A stretch of DNA of 64,000 nt from Takakia lepidozioides (lineage: Eukaryota; Streptophyta; Takakiopsida; Takakiales; Takakiaceae), in the NCBI GenBank assembly GCA_030704615.1, contig CM060733.1:33666001-33730000 (forward strand), given 5' to 3'. The notes under the pieces are model-generated. The model saw only the letters and a program-made list of their open reading frames with translations, was not told the origin of the DNA and did no database searches. The translations under genes and the position numbers were made by a program. This document shows, in pieces, positions 22,070 to 33,243 of the stretch; position 1 is the first letter of the stretch; each line of letters opens with the position of its first letter.

Positions 22070-22936
22070 TGTGGCTGCAGAAAAGTATCATAAAACAAAT
22101 AACAGAGATGAGGAAAAAGCTTTGGAATAATCATTTTTCCAACCCCAGTCAATGGTGGGACAATGGAAACAAAAAGGTGAATGTCTATTGGACTACATCT
22201 GCTAGCAGCAAGGCTAAGGATATATTCATGATTTGTACACAGGCAGGGATAACTGAAGGATTAGGGATAGAGGTCTAGATTCATCCAAGAGGGTCAGATT
22301 TCAAACACAAGATTACTTCTGATTCCATGTGGATCAATAGCTACAAGAAATCTGCGTGGGTAGATGGTCAACTAGAAACAGCAGCGGCAGCTGCCCAATT
22401 GATAGAACAAGGCACTACTAAAGAATGTACATTCTTCAACACATTTCAGCCTGTTTTTCCCTGTTATCAAAGTCGGTCTTAAATTTTTATGTTGAATTCT
22501 GCAAGTTAGCTCATTGGTGGATTTATGGTGGTTTTGGAGCGATTTTGACATGTTACTGCCAACGTGGCAACAGGAAAGTATCGAAAAACAGATAAAAAAG
22601 ACGAGAAGAAGCTCTGGATGAATACGTTTCCGATCCCAGTCAATGGTGGAACAATCGAGGCAAAAAGGTGAATGCATGTTGGAAGGAGACGCAAGTCAGC
22701 ATAGGAACTAGTGTGATAAGTAGGGTTGGGGTGTTTGTTGGAGCAATTTTAGGTTGTCATTGTCAGTTGCTAGCAGCAAGACAATGATGTATGCATGATT
22801 TGTGCAGAGGCATGGATAGCTGCGGAGCAGGGATAAAGTGTGGGTCCAGATTCATCCAAGAGGGCCGGATTTCAAGCTCCAGATTACCTACGATTCCTTG
22901 TGGAAGAACAGATATAAGAAACAGATGGTCAACTGA
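22070..22936 (+). pseudogene. OSB-like PDF modules 1 and 2
   Basis: Each module has two exon-like parts. Module 1: KLWNNHFSNPSQWWDNGNKK ending at 22176 before GTGAAT, then from 22279 after TAG, IHPRGSDFKHKITSDSMWIN and SYKKSAWVDGQLE. Module 2: EYVSDPSQWWNNRGKK ending at 22667, then from 22850 IHPRGPDFK and ITYDSLWKNRYKK with a stop at 22934. Spliced, they read WWDN..KK-..PDFKHK..DSLW, the PDF motif of plant organellar single-stranded-DNA-binding (OSB) proteins, which act in mitochondrial and plastid genome maintenance. No OSB N-terminal OB-fold was found upstream. Module 2 has lost the KHK and ends early, so the locus is called a pseudogene. A third module lies beyond the gypsy insertion. Confidence 0.7.
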
Positions 22937-22955
22937 AAGCCGCAGCAGCAGCGGC

Positions 22956-23128
22956 TGTTAAGGACGAGAACATGACTGAATACAAACAAGAGATCAGACT
23001 AGAGGTACAAGACTAGACAAGAAGTCAAGGTCGGCGTGGCCGAATGCATGGTAGGTAAACAAGATGATCTTTATAACAATGGACAAGAGTACAATATACT
23101 GGAACTCGACTTGAATACTGTTATGTTG
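22956..23128 (-). repeat. Gypsy 3' LTR, truncated
   Basis: Starts TGTTAAGGACGAGAACATGA and matches 26847 onward (TGTCAAAGACGAGAACATGA) closely up to about 23128, where the match ends; most of this LTR and part of the integrase are deleted. Confidence 0.85.
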
Positions 23129-23166
23129 GAAGTAACAAGGTTTTCTGCAGCAGGGCTTCCAACAAT

Positions 23167-24960
23167 CTACATGTGGAAAGAGTTTGCTCGAGGATGATGA
23201 CCATAATTGGAAAAAAATGAAATTTGCTTGGTCGAAGAATGTATAGTGTTGTTGTAGGTAAACTCAGCTAATGGCAGAAAGTTCGTCCAATTATCTTGGT
23301 GATGATTTATCGTACAACGAAGATATTGCTCCAAAATCTGGTTTACGCCATAGACAAAGACGACCATGGACCCTTCGGAATGGGTAATGGTTGAAGAAGG
23401 CCATAAGGTCGATGTTGTAGTCCCTTCGCCCTAGCACAAGTGTCACTAGATTTTATAAATTCTTTCACGACTTTTCAAATCTGCGGCTACCAATTGTCCC
23501 TGGATATCAATTCTATTGTTTTGTTGAAGCCGAAATGTCCTGCAGCCGTAAGATCATGAACATGTTTGAAGAATTTGAAGTCGTGTAGGTCCTGGAGGTA
23601 TATAGAGAAGTCCATTGAAATAAAGTAAGTCATTTTTGAATTCGAAGTCGTTTGTAACATGTGGGTTGTCTCGAGGTCGATTTAATTGATTTCGTAGTGT
23701 CGTAGCAAATTGGTCGCTCTTCAGTGCTTCCTGAATCTCCTTTATGATCTTTGCATCGTCATAGGTGGACATTGATAATATATTCAATTGGAGATTTGTT
23801 GGTTTCAAGATGATGGATTTCTGTTGATCGAAAGCTGTCTCCATTTTTTTCGACGCAATATACGATCGTCGAGAAAGAGCATCGGGTTTTCCTTGAAGAT
23901 GTCCGGGGCGATAGGTAATAACAAAATCAAACCTTGCTAGTGACATACCGCACCTTGCTTGACGTCGATTCAAAACACGAGCACTCATAAAATATTCGAG
24001 GTTTTTGTGATCGGTGTAGACAGTGACCTGCTGTTTAGCTCCCTCCAATAGATGACGCCACTCCTCAAAATCATCGATGATCGCTAGAAGTTCTTTGTCA
24101 TGGATTTCATAATTGATCTCTGCAGCAGAAATTTTGCGAGAACAAAAACCAACAGAGCGAAGTCGGCCAGCTGTACCGTATTGAGAGAGTATAGCACCAA
24201 GTGCAAAGTCCGATGCATCTGCTTCCAAGAAGAATAGTTTAGATGGGTCTGCATGTACCAGTATTGGAGCCATTGTAAATGTCTGCTTCAGACTTTTAAA
24301 TGTCTGGTCAGCCTTCTCGTCCCATACAAATTTGTCCTTCCCTGTGAGTCGTGTCAATGGTACGGCAATTTTGGAGTAGTCATTGATGAAGATTCTACAT
24401 AAATTTGCAAATCCCAGAAAATATTGTACATCTCGAACAGAAGTTGGTTTAATCCACTCGATGATGGTTTGTATTTTCTTCTGATCCACAAAGACGCATT
24501 TGTCAGAAATAATGTAGCCCAAAAATTCGACCTTAGATTGATGGAAAAAACATTTTTCCAACTCGGCATATAGTCTTTTTTTTCTTAATTTATCAATGAC
24601 AAGGCGTACATGGCGGCCATATTCTTCTTCATTCTGTGAAAATATCAAAATGTCGTCCAAATAGATGACTACAAAGTCATCTAAAAATTCCCGAAAGATG
24701 TCATTCATCATATGCTGGAAAATTGTTGGAGCATTTGTAAGACCGAAAGGCATAACACTGTATTCAAAATGTCCATACATTGTTCGAAAAGCTGTTTTCC
24801 ATTCGTCTCTTTATTTTATAAACTCATCTTAAGTCAATTTTGGTGAAAATCTTCGCTCGTCCCAGCTAGTCGAGAAGCCCAGAAATTAGCGGCAACGGAT
24901 AACGATTCTTAATTGTGACTTTGTTGAGACCGCGATAGTCTACACAGAAGAGTAATGATC
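23167..24960 (-). pseudogene. Gypsy pol: reverse transcriptase, RNase H, integrase remnant
   Basis: 24780-23554 is open for 408 codons. It has RT motifs (VMPFGLTNAPTIFQHMMND, IYLDDILIFSQN), the connection FLGYIISD, RNase H (LEADASDFALGAILSQ, VYTDHKNLEYFM) and the pol linker RPGHLQGKPDALSRR. From about 24960 to 24790 an earlier RT part ([20 protein letters not shown]) lies in a broken frame. After a stop at 23554 only the end of the integrase core remains at 23367-23167 (WTNFLPLAEFTYNNTIHSST). The zinc finger and DD part of integrase are missing or unreadable, so the element cannot move by itself. Confidence 0.88.
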
Positions 24961-24979
24961 CGTTTTTTTTTTTCACAAA

Positions 24980-26808
24980 CTAAATAGGCGTCCCCGCAGG
25001 TGATTTTGAATGTTGGATGAAGTTCTTCGACAAATTTTCATCAATGTATTCACGTAATGCAGTCAACTCTGTCTGGTATAAGTTATAGATTGGGCTGAAT
25101 GGTGGTTGGGCTCCTTCTTGTAACTCAATTGCACAGTCATAAGGTCGATGTTCTGGCAATATGTCTGCATTTTTCTTCTCGAAGACATCATTGAAATCTT
25201 GATATTGTGTAGATAATGTTGAAGTACCTTTGTCTGTTGTGGTCTTGATCGGAGTCGCATAAAGTACAAATGTCGTATCTTTTTTTGTAGCTCTCATGAA
25301 AGCTCTAGCTCCAAAGAACATGGGTTGAATACCTTTGATATTTCTACATTTTTGTTATGCAGAATTTTTTCGCGATCACCAATCGATGTCAGGATTGTGA
25401 AGTACAAACCAGGGAAGTCCAAGGATCACATGATTCGTTGGAGACTGGATGACGTTGAAAACAATATGTGATGCTTGATCTTCAAGCTTCACTTTAAATG
25501 GTCATCATTTCTTGATGCTAACGGTCGTCCATCGATGACTTCAACGGGGGCCGAGAGTTTCTTCTTTACGAGCGTTAAATTGTGTCGTTTCGTAAAGTTT
25601 TTGTCATTAAAACATGTTGAAGCCCCTGAGTCCAAAAGTGCTTCTACAGAGATATCTCGATTTTGCACTCTGGTTTTTACCGGAACTGTAAAGCAAGGTG
25701 TAGGGTCTGGAGGTAAAAAGAGACATTTTTTTTATGAAGAATTTGTGGTGCCCAGCCGCATGGTCCTTACTGTGACTGGACATATTCGTTTCCAACCTCC
25801 TCGTATCGAACACTTGAGTTGCGCCCCGAGCTTCGAATCTTTTCTTGTTGGGGCAGTTAAATGCTATGTAATCTTCTTCTCCGCAATAGAGGCATAATCC
25901 ATTCGAGCGTCGTCTTTGTTTTTCTTGTAACGTCAATGACTTGAAATCAGATATCATCAATCTGCATATGATCACTGCCGGATGTCTGATGGATCGTTGT
26001 GTTTAGTACCGTAGTAGCAGCGACATGATGCGTCGTCGACCATCCAGATCGCTTCTCTTGACGTCTTTCGAACAAACGATTATCTCATGCAATGACTTGG
26101 GGGATGAATTCGCTCAGTGTGCTCACGTTTGGCATTATCAACAATAAATCTTTTACATCATTTTTTAGCACACATCGAAACTAATTAATGAGTCTCTTCT
26201 TATTCCAGTTAAGGTCGCACGCAAGTTGTCGAAATTCAGCAGCATAAACGGAAGCATGACGTGCTCCTTGTCGAAGATTTCGTATCTTTGTCTCTGCAAC
26301 TCTCTCTCTATCATTCTCTCCAAACGTTGCAGTGAACTCGGACATGAATGCTTCAAAATTGTATAATAAGTGCGAATTTTTTCCCTAATAGCGGTGCAAA
26401 CCAAGATAGGGCAGTGCCAGATAGAAGGGTGCCCACGAATCCCACTTGAATACTTTCATCGGGGTAGCGTTATGCATGTAGTCGTAGGAACAGTCGTACT
26501 TGTTGAACAAAACCGCGAAATCTTGATCTCGTCCCATCAAATTTCTCGGGCATGCTGATCTTTGGTTCTCTCGCAATCTGTTGAAGATGAACCGTTACAG
26601 TAGGAGCTGTTGCAATAGAGACTCGTATGGTTGAAGATCCATTGTTCGACTCCTTTAATTCTGAAATTTGTTATTGCAAATTGTGGAGAGCATTGTCAAG
26701 ATCTGGAAACTGATCAGCTTGTAATTGGATAGTAGAGGTATCAAGTTTTTGCATCTGGAGCTGAAGACTCTGCAATGTGACGACAATTTCTGCAAACGTG
26801 TCTTCCAT
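24980..26808 (-). pseudogene. Gypsy gag, zinc knuckle and protease
   Basis: Gag starts at 26808 (MEDTFAEIVVTLQSLQLQMQ, a coiled-coil-like start). It continues with FVGTLLSGTALSWFAPL near 26400 and, after a shift at an A run, EFTATFGENDRERVAETKIR. A CCHC knuckle, CLYCGEEDYIAFNC, lies near 25880. The protease active site reads LLDSGAS (about 25630), followed by EHRPYDCAIELQEG just before RT (about 25150). Several stops and frameshifts interrupt it. Confidence 0.8.
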
Positions 26809-26846
26809 CTTAACTAACTAAGGAATAAACTTTAGTCTCGCCAAAC

Positions 26847-27439
26847 TGTCAAAGACGAGAACATGACTGAACACAAACAAGAGATCAGACTAGAGGTACA
26901 AGACTAGACAAAAATTCAAGGTCGGCGTGGCCGAATGCATGGTAGGTAAACATGAATCAAGATGATCTTTATAACAATGGACAAGAGTACAATATATTGG
27001 AACTCGACTTGAATACATGAATGCTGGAAACTGGACTGGAGTACCAGATACTGGGAACTGGACTAAAGTACTGGAACTGGAAACAATAGTAGCTTGAACT
27101 TGTGTTGGCGAGACTGAAGAGTGTTTAGTCTCGCCTCTTATTATACTAGCTACTAGGAAGTTCCCTAAGAAGCTTCCCCAATGGAGGTTTCTTGATGGAG
27201 AAGTTTCCTTAAACAAAGGAGGTATCCTGATGGAGAAGTTTCCTCCAAAGGAAGCTTCCTGAGCAGTTTTCCAAGTTACTCTCGGTAATTTGGTAAACTC
27301 CCGGTAACTTGATAACTAATGGTAACTAATGGTAAATCATGATAGATCACGATAGATCATAGTAACTTCCGATAACATGATAACTTGGTAGCTTCTGGTA
27401 TTTACTCCTGGTAAGTTCCTCTGGGGTATGTCCGTGATA
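26847..27439 (-). repeat. Gypsy 5' LTR, full length (593 b)
   Basis: Begins TGTCAAAGACGAG on the plus strand; the first 180 bases match the truncated partner at 22956. The outer end was placed at 27439 from the possible target duplication; the terminal CA appears to be TA. Confidence 0.7.
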
Positions 27440-27459
27440 GCGACACAATTGATAAAATC

Positions 27460-27925
27460 AGGCACTGTTAATGAAGGCACCTTCTTCAACATATTTCACC
27501 CTGTTTTCCCCTTTTATCAGAATCCACCCTAAATTTTGATGTTGAATTCTGCAAGTTAGCTGGTTGAATGAACCTTTGATAGTTTGGAGTGATTGACATG
27601 ATATTGCCAATGTGACAACAAGAAAGTATCCAAAAACAGGTAACAGAGACGAGGAGAAGCTGTGGAATGATTACTTTCCTGACCCCAATTAATGGTGGGA
27701 CAATCGAGGCAAAATGGTGAATGCCTGTTGGATTACAGAGAGTAGCAGATGCAATTGAGCATATGAACTAGTGTGGTAAGTTCAGTTGGGTGTTTCCTAG
27801 GACAAATCTAGGCTTTCATTGTCGGCTACTAACAGTGAGGCAAGGATGTATGCATGATTTGTGCACAGGCATGGATAGTTGAAGGAGCAGGGATAGAGTG
27901 TGGGTCCAAATTCATCCAAGAGCAC
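27460..27925 (+). pseudogene. OSB-like PDF module 3
   Basis: Continues the pseudogene at 22070-22936 on the far side of the gypsy element: KLWNDYFPDPN, then a TAA where modules 1 and 2 have CAA (Q), then WWDNRGKM ending at 27716 before GTGAAT. The partner part begins IHPRA at 27910 and breaks off before PDF. The linker CACCTTCTTCAACATATTTC at 27478 is shared with modules 1 and 2. Confidence 0.7.
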
Positions 27926-29535
27926 TAAAAGATAAAACGTTTTTTTCCACGGTCTTTTCCACACTTTTTGGTGTGGAATCCGCCCCAGTCCACACCTGCC
28001 GTGGGTGTAAGTGGTTGATGGTTGGACCACATAGACCTGAAGATTGGTGGGTGTTTCAAGAATACCACAAGGGAGTTTTTGGCCAAGTTTCAAGATTTTT
28101 GGAGGAATTTAGCAATAATTCATTATTTTTGAGGTTTTTGGGCGACCGTAGCAAAAACAAATCCATCTACCAACCAAAAAATGGTTGGTTGACTATTCAA
28201 TCCAAGGATTTTGGATGTCATCCATTTTTTTTTTATAGTATTTATAGTATAAGTAGGTTAGGATTTGAGCTTGCTCATGACTTCACTTGTGTTTTTTTGC
28301 TTGTAGTTGCTTGTTAGTGAGTTGCTTAGAGAGCTAGCTTGAAGCTTGCTTAGCCTTTGCATCTTGCTTGTGAAGTTCCTAGATTGCTTGTTGGCTTCAA
28401 GCTTAGCCTAGTTGTTTTAGGCAAGCTTGGAGGAAGCATCTAGAGTGCTAGGGAAACTAGGGAGATCCTAGGACCTAGTGTGTAAAGACCAAGAGCCATT
28501 TTATATGGAAAATGAGAGAGACTTCCCCAAAAAGCAAGTGTGTTTCATTTGAGAGTGTGGGGAGCCCTTTGGGAGTGCGAAGAGGAGGTAGGAGCAACAA
28601 ACCCCATAGGAGAGGTGAGCACTACCCCTTCCCCCCTAAGTTTTGGTAGCCCATTTAGTCAAATGGAAGCATCTTGAGAAGGAGAGAAGAGTTCTTAGCC
28701 ATTTTGCCATTGTTGCTTGGTGTTTTGTGTTTTGTTTGTCATTTGCTTGGTAGAGTCTTGTGCATTTACCCTAGCTTGGTCCTACTAACTAAGAGAGTGG
28801 TAGGAGTTTGGGAAAAAGAAGAGACTAACTTTCCTTAGTGGCCAAGAGGCCCAAGAACTTGCCATTTGTTCATTGTTTTGTCTTTTGGCTTGAGAGTGGA
28901 AGGATCTAACTATAGGGTGCTAGCCATGTAGTGAGGTAGCTCTCCTATAGGTGTGGGTTCTCTTGTGTTGGCCACTAGGCCTTTATGATTATTCAAGTTG
29001 ATGGATCACTAATCCTTACTTCCAAACTAGCCATGCAAGGGTTAGCCTAGTTCAAGTTGGAAGAGATAGTGATATTAGTTCTTTTGTCATTTGAAGTTGT
29101 GAGAGTGGAGCCTAGAGCAACTAGGTGTCACCCCATTTGCCCTCTTCACTAGTCTTCCTTTTCCCTCATGAAGAAGAGAGGAAACCAAGAAGGTATGAAG
29201 AGAGAATCTTATTTGCAAGTTTAATTTTTGCTTTGTCCCATGTCGCTGGAAATTCAGATAGCTTCCCAACCCAATTTTTAGAGTGTGATTTCATTAAGTT
29301 TAGACCCCCATAGCTCATATAAGCTTGGGGGAACTTAGTGTTGAAGGAACTAATATGTTTTCTTTTGGTTTTGTTTGACTAACCCCAAGGGTTAGTGAAA
29401 CCAAGAATGGTTGGCATGCTATGGGCATGGGCTGAGATTTTTTTCCAGGCATGATGGGCTTAAAAGTAGGCCATGATGATGGCTTTACTGCTTAAGTGAA
29501 TAGCCAAGGTGGCTATTGCATGGTACTAAGCACGA
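27926..29535. other. Unassigned repeat-like region
   Basis: A TATA-like run (TTTATAGTATTTATAGTATA, about 28233) is followed by sequence rich in AGCTTGCTTAGC and TTGCTTG words to about 28440. This could be LTR and leader of a gene-less retroelement, but no paired LTR was found. No coding sequence is supported. Confidence 0.35.
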
Positions 29536-29539
29536 GACA

Positions 29540-29765
29540 AGGGGAGGAAAGGCGTTGATTGGCGTCCCACGGCTGTCGGTCTGCGTGGCAGGCCCGAGCA
29601 GTGGGGGGGGAGGCGTTCAAATCCCGGCTGGACCCTGTGGCTAAAGCTTTTACTCGCCGGATAGACTGTTGGACCAGGATGCGGGACCCGCGTCAGCGCC
29701 AATGGTGCCGCGCCACGCAGCGGGTGGTAGGCCCCGCGACCGCCGGATAAAGACATCTCTTATTA
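29540..29765 (+). mobile_element. GC-rich SINE-like segment
   Basis: GGCGTTCAAATCCCGGCTGG is a good box B-like element, and GATTGGCGTCCCACGGCTGT about 60 bases upstream is a weak box A. The segment is much more GC-rich than its surroundings and ends near TCTTATTACC. Confidence 0.35.
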
Positions 29766-30266
29766 CCAGCGGTCCCTCATATAGAGGGGGTGACCATTTA
29801 ATTCTTTTGAGGGAGGTTAATATAGCTTGAAGCTTATGGATGGTGCATTAAGGATAGTTTTTGGTGGCTAGTCTTGAATTCGAAGGGGCTGCCAAGGTCA
29901 CCTCGGTGCTGTCGTTTAGAGTTATAAGAGATGGCTTAGAGCCAAGATGGCTTTGCGGGGTAACACGAGACACCTCGGCAACACCTGGCTTGGGTAAAGA
30001 ATTTTGTGGATGACCGTTGGATGGAGGATGTAGTTTTCCATCCACGGGGTAGATGAAGTGGGGATGAATAGTGGATGAAATTAGGATGAAAAATACAGTT
30101 TTTCATCCGCTGGATGAAAATTCAGTCTAGCTCTAGGGGGGGTTTGTACCTAGGTCCTAGAGGCTAGGGGCTATGTATTAAGGGCTTAGGGGGTTGTTTG
30201 GACCTATAGGACCATTACCCTATGATTCCCTCACCATGATAGTGGTTTTTGGGCAACAAGGAAGGG
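29766..30266. other. Spacer with GATGAA-rich stretch
   Basis: 30040-30125 is rich in GGATGAA/TTCATCC and resembles the arms of the foldback element at 3161-5695. No gene is seen. Confidence 0.35.
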
Positions 30267-30270
30267 TTAA

Positions 30271-30912
30271 CCCCTAAACGTCCAAGCGACCCGAATCGGG
30301 TCGCTGGAGGTTTTCGGGGCCCACAACTTTTGCAGATCTTGGCCATTTGTGGTGAAATCTGGGCCATCTTGAGGGCCCAGAAGTTGGCTATCACCTCCCA
30401 TTTATAGATCCCGTAGATCCCCTCAGCGCAGTGAGGAGGATTTTTTTAAGTACAAGGGGTTCGGCTGGAGATCTCCTGCGCCTCTTGTACCAGGTCCTAT
30501 TTACTTCACACGTTTGGTGTACCCCCCCTACTTTGACCAAGTGTCACAAGCACATTGCTTGGCCAAATCGCCTGCTTTTCATCTTGCTAGATGAAGGATC
30601 TGGAGGGGGACAACTGGGGAGAAGATTAAGTTAAAACGGATGTCATCCCGTGAGGCAAATTCCCAATATAGTGACTCCAACTTGTTTTTTTTTAACTAGG
30701 GGCCCAAAAAATGGGCCCCACATTCAACGGCGGCAATTTTGCAGATCTGGGGCGATTGCCTCCAAATTTTGCACATGGCTTGATGTGGTTGGTGAGCACA
30801 CAATGTGCGTCAAAACTTTAAATTGCTCATTTTCTAGCGAGTGCTTGCTATTTTTCACTGCAGGGGTGGATTTTTTTGGAAAAGTCAACGACCCCTCCTG
30901 GATGTTTAGGGG
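30271..30912. mobile_element. MITE flanked by TTAA (642 b)
   Basis: Left end CCCCTAAACGTCCAAGCGAC; the complement of the right end is CCCCTAAACATCCAGGAGGG. TTAA lies directly outside both ends (30267-30270 and 30913-30916), the target duplication typical of piggyBac and Kolobok transposons. It contains GCGACCCGAATCGGGTCGC, a perfect palindrome of 19 bases. It encodes no transposase. Confidence 0.75.
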
Positions 30913-30916
30913 TTAA

Positions 30917-31249
30917 TGTATTATTTAGGGGCTGAGCCAGATACCATTGGGAAGCTTAGACCAAGACCCACCTAATGCTTATTTTTCCAGAATTAGTGAT
31001 TTTTTTAGGCTGGGAAATTAGTTTAAATTTAGTTTTCTGCTTAGAAAATCACCAAAAAATCAGGGAGATAAATAATTAAATCTAGGATTTTTTATTTCTA
31101 GTTCCTAGTTAGGAGAGCTTACCTAGGATAGCATGTTCCCCTTTTCTTTGTTGCACTATATTTCTAGGAAAATAGCCAGGAGCCTTAGAAATTAGCAGGG
31201 AAATTGGGATACTATCCAGGAATTAAGTTTTCTTCTGTTAGGCGAGGGT
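30917..31249. other. Spacer, no gene recognised
   Basis: AT-rich, with TTAGTTTAAATTTAGTTTTC and AAATCACCAAAAAATCAGG; nothing identifiable. Confidence 0.4.
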
Positions 31250-32221
31250 ATGCTCTCCCCTCCGGATAGCAGGAACGCAGGTATCTCCTTTGCACGCACT
31301 TGCAATCCGGGGAAGAGTGAATGTGAAGCGACCCCGACCTAAGCGGCTTGCCCTTAACGTTTTTCAAAGTCTTCAGGAAGAAGTCACTCCATGCGAAGAG
31401 GACCTTCCGAGGAGACCGTACAATTCCGGGGTGAAGCCGTGTTAACGCTTATAAAGAAGTCTTGGAAGACAATTAGATAGGAGTAGATTCCGTAGGTGAC
31501 ACAAACGAATTTTGCCCTGCAAGCATAGGAGTTGGACCATGTGCTGGCTGGTAGTTTAGATTAGCAGGACGAGTTCCCTCCATCGATCACGGACCCTCCG
31601 CCAAGCTTAGCGACACATCTCACAGGTGGGCGGTTCTTGAGCCCAACCCATCTCGGCGCCGGACTCCAGGCCCCGGATTGACATTGCTCCTCCCGTTCGC
31701 TCGTCAATGAGCTTTGGCACTTTTTGGGTGAAGCAGTGTATATGCTTCACAAGCAAAGGTTTGTGGGATCCTACGGCATCACTGATTGGGAGGACACAAT
31801 CAGGCCAGTGATGCGTCAGATGGGAATGTAACCTTCTCTCTTGCTATAAAGTTTATTTGCAATGCCTGTTACTACTCGATCTGGGCGCGAACCTTGGAAC
31901 GTTCTTGATGATTTGGAAGCTGTGGACCTCACCGAGCAGGTAAAGGCTGATGACGAAACACCTCATGACCCCATGTCCGAAACCCACTCTCCTGAGGAAC
32001 CCACGTTGGGTGGTGGTGCCGCACCCTTCCAAGGGACTCCTGCAACATTAGGTAGTAAACCAACTATTGACATCCAAGGTATATGTGATGTTATGACCAC
32101 TTTATCTAGCTGCCCTGCTCTCATGCAATTGTTTTTAGACAAGCAGGTAGGGGCTGCACCAATGGCTAGGCCCAAAGAGGCTTTGCGCACTCACAAGCGA
32201 CCCTATCCAGACCACGAGGTG
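31250..32221 (+). mobile_element. LTR retrotransposon 5' end (putative LTR, PBS, gag start)
   Basis: An open frame from 31862 begins MPVTTRSGREPWNVLDDLEA, the kind of start seen in plant Ty3/gypsy gag proteins, and stays open for 124 codons. About 200 bases upstream, TCGGCGCCGGACTCCAGGCC (from about 31650) resembles a GGCGCCG-type tRNA primer-binding site, so 31250-31645 may be LTR. The element breaks off at about 32222, where pol sequence in the opposite direction begins. Confidence 0.5.
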
Positions 32222-33235
32222 GGACAGGATTTTTGAACTTTCTCAAATTCTTTGAGATGAGTGTCAAGTTCAATGACGACATCAACAAGTAAGATTTTAC
32301 ATTGCGAAGGCACCTGCCAGAAGCCAACAGTGAGATCCAAGGAGGAGAAAATGGTAGCACCATTAAGTTGATCCAGGGTGTCATGAATTCTGGGCAAAGG
32401 ATAAACGTCACGTTTGGTCAGAGCATTCAGATGACGAAAATCAACACAAAAGCGAGTTGAACCATCCTTCTTGGCCACCAAAACTATTGGACTGGCCCAA
32501 GGGGAAATGGAAGGCTTGATGATCCCGACATCTAACATTTTTTTTATTTCCTCTTGCACCTGACTCCGCTCCTTCACACTCTCACGATAGGCACGTTGCT
32601 TAACTGAACTGCCCTCGATGACTATGTCATGTTGCAGAACAGCAGTCTTACCAAGGTCATGAGAACCTTTACTGAAGACATCAAAATTTCCACAGATAAC
32701 ATTATGAAGCTGACTACGCTGAGCATCAGTCAGATCAGGATCTATCTTGATTTCAAACAAGACTTGGGCTAAATGTTGGGCCTAATCAGGGGTGAGAAGA
32801 TGAACCTTTGGAGTAGGGATAGAACTTGCCATAAGTAAAAGTTGGTCTACTGGATCATCCACTAGACCAATGTCAGCGAAGTTAAGCGCACCTTGGACCT
32901 CGCAAAGGTCCTCCAATAGGACAGCAGTTAGGCGGGCCACAACTTGCCCTTTGCGAAGCCTGATAGGGATTCGTTCGGGGTTGGCAATAAGTAATCGGAG
33001 CTCACCCCTGAAACATTTGTCCAAGACCCCAGAAGCCACAAGACAATGTTTGGTTAGCATCAACTGTTTCCACCCTTCCACCTCTAGGTAGCTACCCTCT
33101 GGGCTAAGGAAAGTCAGACTTGTTGCCACAATGTGTTGAGAAAAAGCTGGGATCTCAAGGTCATCTATCCTCTCCTTCTCACTGTTCCCAGCAGAGCGCC
33201 AGTCTAAGTGACCTGCTAACCATCGTCGTTTGGCG
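32222..33235 (-). pseudogene. Gypsy pol fragment (protease-RT linker and RT start)
   Basis: The minus strand encodes CLVASGVLDKCFRGELRLLI and IRLRKGQVVARLTAVLL (linker after protease, about 33060-32910). After a frameshift at about 32780 come DPDLTDAQRSQLHNVI, IIKPSISPWASPIVLVAKKD and STRFCVDFRHLNALTKRDVY, ending at SLDLTVGFWQVP (about 32310). The catalytic YxDD part and everything after it is absent. It is cut at 32222 by the opposite gag and at about 33235 by the LINE. Confidence 0.85.
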
Positions 33236-33243
33236 GTATTGTC

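Larger units (their letters stand above)
22956..27439 (-). mobile_element. Ty3/gypsy LTR retrotransposon, decayed
   Basis: The element reads right to left: full LTR (26847-27439), gag, protease, reverse transcriptase, RNase H, integrase remnant, truncated LTR. It lies within the OSB-like pseudogene. The flanks GCGGC (22951-22955) and GCGAC (27440-27444) could be a mutated five-base target duplication. AATTGATA...AAGGCAC at 22397 and 27447 is flanking OSB-like sequence, not part of the element. Confidence 0.85.

Noticed and set aside
28230-29520. LTR retrotransposon with TATA box at 28233
   Set aside because: No second LTR, primer-binding site or coding part could be found.
30271-30290. Interstitial telomere repeat (CCCTAAA)
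   Set aside because: Only one telomere-like word at each end and it belongs to the inverted termini of a MITE.
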